From contig NZ_JAGQAG010000001.1 in assembly GCF_021405525.1 (NCBI RefSeq), forward strand, positions 806,001-870,000: a stretch of DNA of 64,000 nt, written 5' to 3'. Made by a program: the position numbers and the translations under genes. This document shows, in pieces, positions 61,070 to 64,000 of the stretch (its first letter is position 1; each line of letters begins with the position of its first letter). The notes under the pieces are model-generated. The model had not been told where the DNA came from. It searched no databases and was given only the letters and a program-made list of their open reading frames with translations. Origin of the DNA: Ruegeria pomeroyi (lineage in GTDB: Bacteria > Pseudomonadota > Alphaproteobacteria > Rhodobacterales > Rhodobacteraceae).

Positions 61070-62134
61070 ATGGCACTCGAACTCAGAAACGTAACCAAGC
61101 GCGTCGGCGCCGACCTGCATATCAAGGAGACCTCGCTGGTCCTTGAGACGGGTCACTTCAATGTCCTGCTTGGCGCGACCGGCGCGGGCAAGACCTCGCT
61201 GATCAAGATGATGGCCGGGCTCGATCCGGTGGCCAGCGGTCAGATCCTGATGGACGGTCAGGACGTGACCGGGCAGAGCACCCAGAAACGCAATATCAGC
61301 CTGGTGCACCAGTTTTTCATCAATTACCCGCATATGACGGTGTTCGACAATATCGCCTCGCCGCTCAAGGTGGCGGGCCTGCCGAAATCCGAGATTCAGG
61401 GCCGGGTGGAACATGCCGCCGATATTCTGAAGCTGCGCCCGATGCTGCACCGGCGCCCGCACGAGTTGTCGGGCGGCCAGCAGCAGCGCACCGCGCTGGC
61501 CCGCGCCATTGCCAAGGAAAGCCGCGCGGTGTTCCTCGACGAACCGCTGGCCAATCTTGACTATAAACTGCGCGAGGAGTTGCGCGACCAGCTGCCCGAG
61601 CTTTTCGCGGGCCGGGGCGCGGTGGTGGTCTATGCCACATCGGAACCCGAAGAGGCGCTCTTGTTGGGCGGTCATACCGCGTTGATGGAGGATGGCCGGG
61701 TGACCCAGTTCGGCCGCACCGCCGAGATCTATCGCGATCCGGCCAATGTGCTGGCGGCACGGGTGTTTTCGGACCCTCCGATCAACACGGCCAAGATCGT
61801 CAAGCAGGGCGATACCGCCCGCATGGGCACCGATGTCACCTGGACTCTGACCGGCGCTGCTGCCGGTCTGGCGGACGGGCCATACATGATTGCGATCCGG
61901 CCCCATCACGTGTCGCCGGTCGCCTCGCCCGAAGCCACCGTCACCCTGTCGGGGCGGGTGCAAGTGACCGAGCTGTCCGGCTCGGAAAGCTCGGCGCATT
62001 TCGACACGGGCAGCGGCAGCTGGGTGTCGCTTGCTCCGGGCGTTCACCCGTACCGGGTGGGCGAAATGCATGATTTCCATATGGATCCGTCGGCGGCTTA
62101 TGTGTTTGCGCCCGATGGCTCCCGCGTGGCGTGA
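61070..62134 (+). CDS. glpS: ABC transporter ATPase, GlpS type
   Basis: The 354-residue MalK-like ATPase has Walker A LLGATGAGKTSLIKMM, an intact signature ELSGGQQQRTALARAI and Walker B VFLDEPLANLDYKLRE. A C-terminal TOBE-type regulatory domain follows (MIAIRPHHVSPVASPEATV). It pairs with the second ATPase encoded 7 bp downstream as a heterodimer. Confidence 0.87.
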   Translation: MALELRNVTKRVGADLHIKETSLVLETGHFNVLLGATGAGKTSLIKMMAGLDPVASGQILMDGQDVTGQSTQKRNISLVHQFFINYPHMTVFDNIASPLKVAGLPKSEIQGRVEHAADILKLRPMLHRRPHELSGGQQQRTALARAIAKESRAVFLDEPLANLDYKLREELRDQLPELFAGRGAVVVYATSEPEEALLLGGHTALMEDGRVTQFGRTAEIYRDPANVLAARVFSDPPINTAKIVKQGDTARMGTDVTWTLTGAAAGLADGPYMIAIRPHHVSPVASPEATVTLSGRVQVTELSGSESSAHFDTGSGSWVSLAPGVHPYRVGEMHDFHMDPSAAYVFAPDGSRVA

Positions 62135-62141
62135 GGCGCAG

Positions 62142-63227
62142 ATGGCGAAAATTACCCTCTCCAAGCTGCGGCACAGCTATTATCCGAACCCGAAATCGCC
62201 CGATGACTATGCATTGAAGGAGATCGACCTCGACTGGACCGACGGCGGCGCCTATGCGCTGCTTGGCCCCTCGGGTTGTGGCAAGTCCACGCTGCTGAAC
62301 ATCATCTCGGGCCTGCTGGTCCCGTCCGAAGGGCGGATCCTGTTCGACGGCCTGGACGTGACCGAACTGCCGCCCGACAAGCGCAACATCGCGCAGGTGT
62401 TCCAGTTCCCGGTGATCTACGACACGATGACCGTTTACGACAACCTCGCCTTTCCCCTGCGCAACCGGGGCCGGGACGAGGCCACGGTACGCGAGCGCGT
62501 GACCGCGATTGCCGAGATGCTGGAACTGTCCGACCTGCTCGATCGCAAGGCCGCGCATCTGAGCCCGGACAACAAGCAGAAGATCTCGATGGGGCGCGGG
62601 CTGGTGCGCCAGGACGTCAATGTAGTGATGTTCGACGAGCCGCTGACCGTGATCGACCCGCATCTGAAGTGGAAGCTGCGCTCCAAACTCAAGGAACTGC
62701 ACCAGCGGGTGCGGGCCACCATGATCTATGTCACCCATGACCAGACCGAGGCGCTGACATTCGCCGATCAGGTGGTGGTGATGCAGGAGGGCGAGGTGGT
62801 GCAGATTGGCACCCCCGTCGAACTGTTCGACAGGCCGGCCCATACCTTTGTGGGCCATTTCATCGGCTCGCCCGGCATGAACATCCTGCCCGCCGACGTG
62901 TCGGACGGGGTGGCACGGTTCGCCGGTGAGGCGATCCCGCTCGAAGGGCCGATCACCGCGGCGCCCGGCGCCCGGACCGAGATCGGCATCCGCCCCGAAT
63001 TTGTCTCGCTGGGACAGTCCGGCCTGCCTGCGACGGTCACCAAGGTCTCGGATGTGGGACGGCACACCGTGGTCGAATGCGAGGTCGCGGGCAGCCGCGT
63101 CAATGCCATCGTCAGTGGAGCCGGCCCTGAACGAGGTGCGATGGTGCAACTGGATTTCCGCCGCGACCAGACCCGGCTGTATGCCGATGGCTGGCTGGCG
63201 ACCGAGGCCGCGGAGGGCGCCGCATGA
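62142..63227 (+). CDS. glpT: ABC transporter ATPase with altered signature, GlpT type
   Basis: 361 residues from ATG 62142. Walker A ALLGPSGCGKSTLLN and Walker B VVMFDEPLTVIDPHLKW are normal, but the LSGGQ signature is replaced by LSPDNKQKISMGRG. This matches my recollection of GlpT partners in glycerol transporters, where only one of the two composite ATP sites is canonical. C-terminal TOBE region (EIGIRPEFVSLGQSGLPATV). Its stop overlaps the permease start by ATGA. Confidence 0.85.
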   Translation: MAKITLSKLRHSYYPNPKSPDDYALKEIDLDWTDGGAYALLGPSGCGKSTLLNIISGLLVPSEGRILFDGLDVTELPPDKRNIAQVFQFPVIYDTMTVYDNLAFPLRNRGRDEATVRERVTAIAEMLELSDLLDRKAAHLSPDNKQKISMGRGLVRQDVNVVMFDEPLTVIDPHLKWKLRSKLKELHQRVRATMIYVTHDQTEALTFADQVVVMQEGEVVQIGTPVELFDRPAHTFVGHFIGSPGMNILPADVSDGVARFAGEAIPLEGPITAAPGARTEIGIRPEFVSLGQSGLPATVTKVSDVGRHTVVECEVAGSRVNAIVSGAGPERGAMVQLDFRRDQTRLYADGWLATEAAEGAA

Positions 63228-64000
63228 AGACCGAAAATCAAAAGGCCTGGTTCTTTGTCCTGCCGGTGTTGTTGTTGGTGGCGTTCAACGCGCTGATCCC
63301 GATGATGACGGTGGTCAATTATTCGGTGCAAGAGACGTTCGGCGACAACCTGTTCTTCTGGCAGGGGCTGGGTTGGTTCGAGCAGATCCTGCGCTCGGAC
63401 CGGTTTCACGCGGCGCTGGGGCGGCAGTTCCTGTTCACCTTCCTGATCCTGATCATCGAGGTGCCGCTGGGCATCGCCATTGCGCTGTCGATGCCGCGCA
63501 AGGGGTTCTGGGTGCCGGTCTGTCTGGTGCTTATGGCCCTGCCGATGCTGATACCGTGGAACGTGGTGGGCGCGATGTGGAACATCTTTACCCTGCCCGA
63601 TATCGGCCTGTTGGGCTATTTCCTGAACCATGTCATCGGCATAAACTATGACATGACGCAGGATCCGCTGGCGGCCTGGATCACCATCGTCACCATGGAT
63701 GTCTGGCACTGGACCTCGCTGGTGGTGCTGCTCAGCTATGCGGGCCTCGTGTCGATCCCTGACGCCTACTATCAGGCGGCCAAGATCGACGGGGCGTCGA
63801 ACTGGGCGGTGTTCCGGTTCATCCAGCTGCCCAAGATGAAGACGGTTCTGACCATCGCGATCCTTCTCAGGTTCATGGATAGCTTCAACATCTATACCGA
63901 GCCTTTCGTGATGACCGGGGGCGGTCCCGGCAACTCGACCACGCTTTTGTCCATCGACCTGGTCAAGATCGCGCTGGGGCAGTTCGACCTGGGTCCGGCG
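63224..64000 (+). CDS. glpP: ABC transporter permease, GlpP type, 3' end beyond window
   Basis: The frame is open from ATG 63224 to the window end (259 residues visible; the family is about 290). There are six hydrophobic segments and the inner-membrane permease EAA-type loop YYQAAKIDGASNWAVFRFIQ, which docks on the ATPases. MTGGGPGNSTTLLSIDL near the end is typical of MalF-type permeases. It is translationally coupled to glpT. Confidence 0.87.
   Translation, partial: MKTENQKAWFFVLPVLLLVAFNALIPMMTVVNYSVQETFGDNLFFWQGLGWFEQILRSDRFHAALGRQFLFTFLILIIEVPLGIAIALSMPRKGFWVPVCLVLMALPMLIPWNVVGAMWNIFTLPDIGLLGYFLNHVIGINYDMTQDPLAAWITIVTMDVWHWTSLVVLLSYAGLVSIPDAYYQAAKIDGASNWAVFRFIQLPKMKTVLTIAILLRFMDSFNIYTEPFVMTGGGPGNSTTLLSIDLVKIALGQFDLGPA

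Noticed and set aside
1-64000. CRISPR arrays, tRNA/rRNA genes, insertion sequences, prophage or integrase
   Set aside because: None seen: no direct-repeat arrays, no cloverleaf-like or rRNA-like stretches noticed, and no transposase or integrase motifs in any frame.

Overview
The window is dense, GC-rich, fully bacterial chromosome with nothing that looks like phage, IS or plasmid. Gene content points to an aerobic heterotrophic marine alphaproteobacterium of the Roseobacter group (Rhodobacteraceae), closest in my recollection to Ruegeria pomeroyi. The markers are a dihydroxypropanesulfonate (DHPS) cluster with its TRAP transporter, a carboxyspermidine-type polyamine pathway, a hydroxyproline cluster, a glycerol-type ABC transporter and a fused indolepyruvate oxidoreductase. 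The genus call rests on gene content and order, not on any search.

Layout. 1-5.7 kb: an apparent operon for N-methyl compounds (dimethylglycine-dehydrogenase-like flavoprotein, MttB-family methyltransferase, TetR regulator, FAD amine oxidase). 5.9-10 kb: fused indolepyruvate:ferredoxin oxidoreductase (minus strand) with a divergent Lrp/AsnC regulator. 10.3-13.9 kb: a DUF3307-like membrane protein and a very unusual ABC-exporter-like protein with eroded ATPase motifs and a C-terminal cyclic-nucleotide-binding domain. 14-24.5 kb: an acyl-CoA carboxylase cluster of the acyclic-terpene-utilisation (AtuA/C/F) type with two acyl-CoA dehydrogenases, a nitronate-monooxygenase-like protein, a TIGR03084-like protein and a TetR regulator with a visible operator. 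24.6-31.4 kb: LysR regulator, aminotransferase, fused 2-oxoacid dehydrogenase E1 alpha/beta, a malonyltransferase-fold protein and an FAD oxidoreductase.

31.4-35.6 kb holds the most striking item: a 1072-residue self-contained reductive dehalogenase (cobalamin domain, two [4Fe-4S] motifs, then an FMN/NAD/[2Fe-2S] reductase) with a divergent LysR regulator. 35.6-44.7 kb: LacI regulator with two palindromic operators, a small membrane protein, TRAP transporter, three DHPS dehydrogenases (hpsN, hpsO, hpsP), a universal stress protein and an FMN-dependent hydroxyacid dehydrogenase (probable slcD). 44.7-50.7 kb (all minus): agmatinase, carboxynorspermidine decarboxylase, carboxyspermidine dehydrogenase, an unknown protein with an RX4H motif, and biosynthetic arginine decarboxylase, which together make spermidine from arginine without AdoMet decarboxylase. 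50.9-59.1 kb: GntR regulator and a complete trans-4-hydroxyproline route (epimerase, D-amino-acid oxidase, deaminase, semialdehyde dehydrogenase), plus an aconitase-X cis-3-hydroxyproline dehydratase and a proline-racemase paralogue with a Ser/Thr active site. 59.2-64 kb: glpV-S-T-P-type ABC transporter genes, the permease being cut by the window end.

Most operons are tightly packed, with many ATGA stop/start overlaps. A dispersed hairpin module built around GAGTATTT...CCAGAAAGAAG marks operon ends. A second class of perfect 10-bp-arm/3-nt-loop palindromes occurs both between genes and inside two coding regions.
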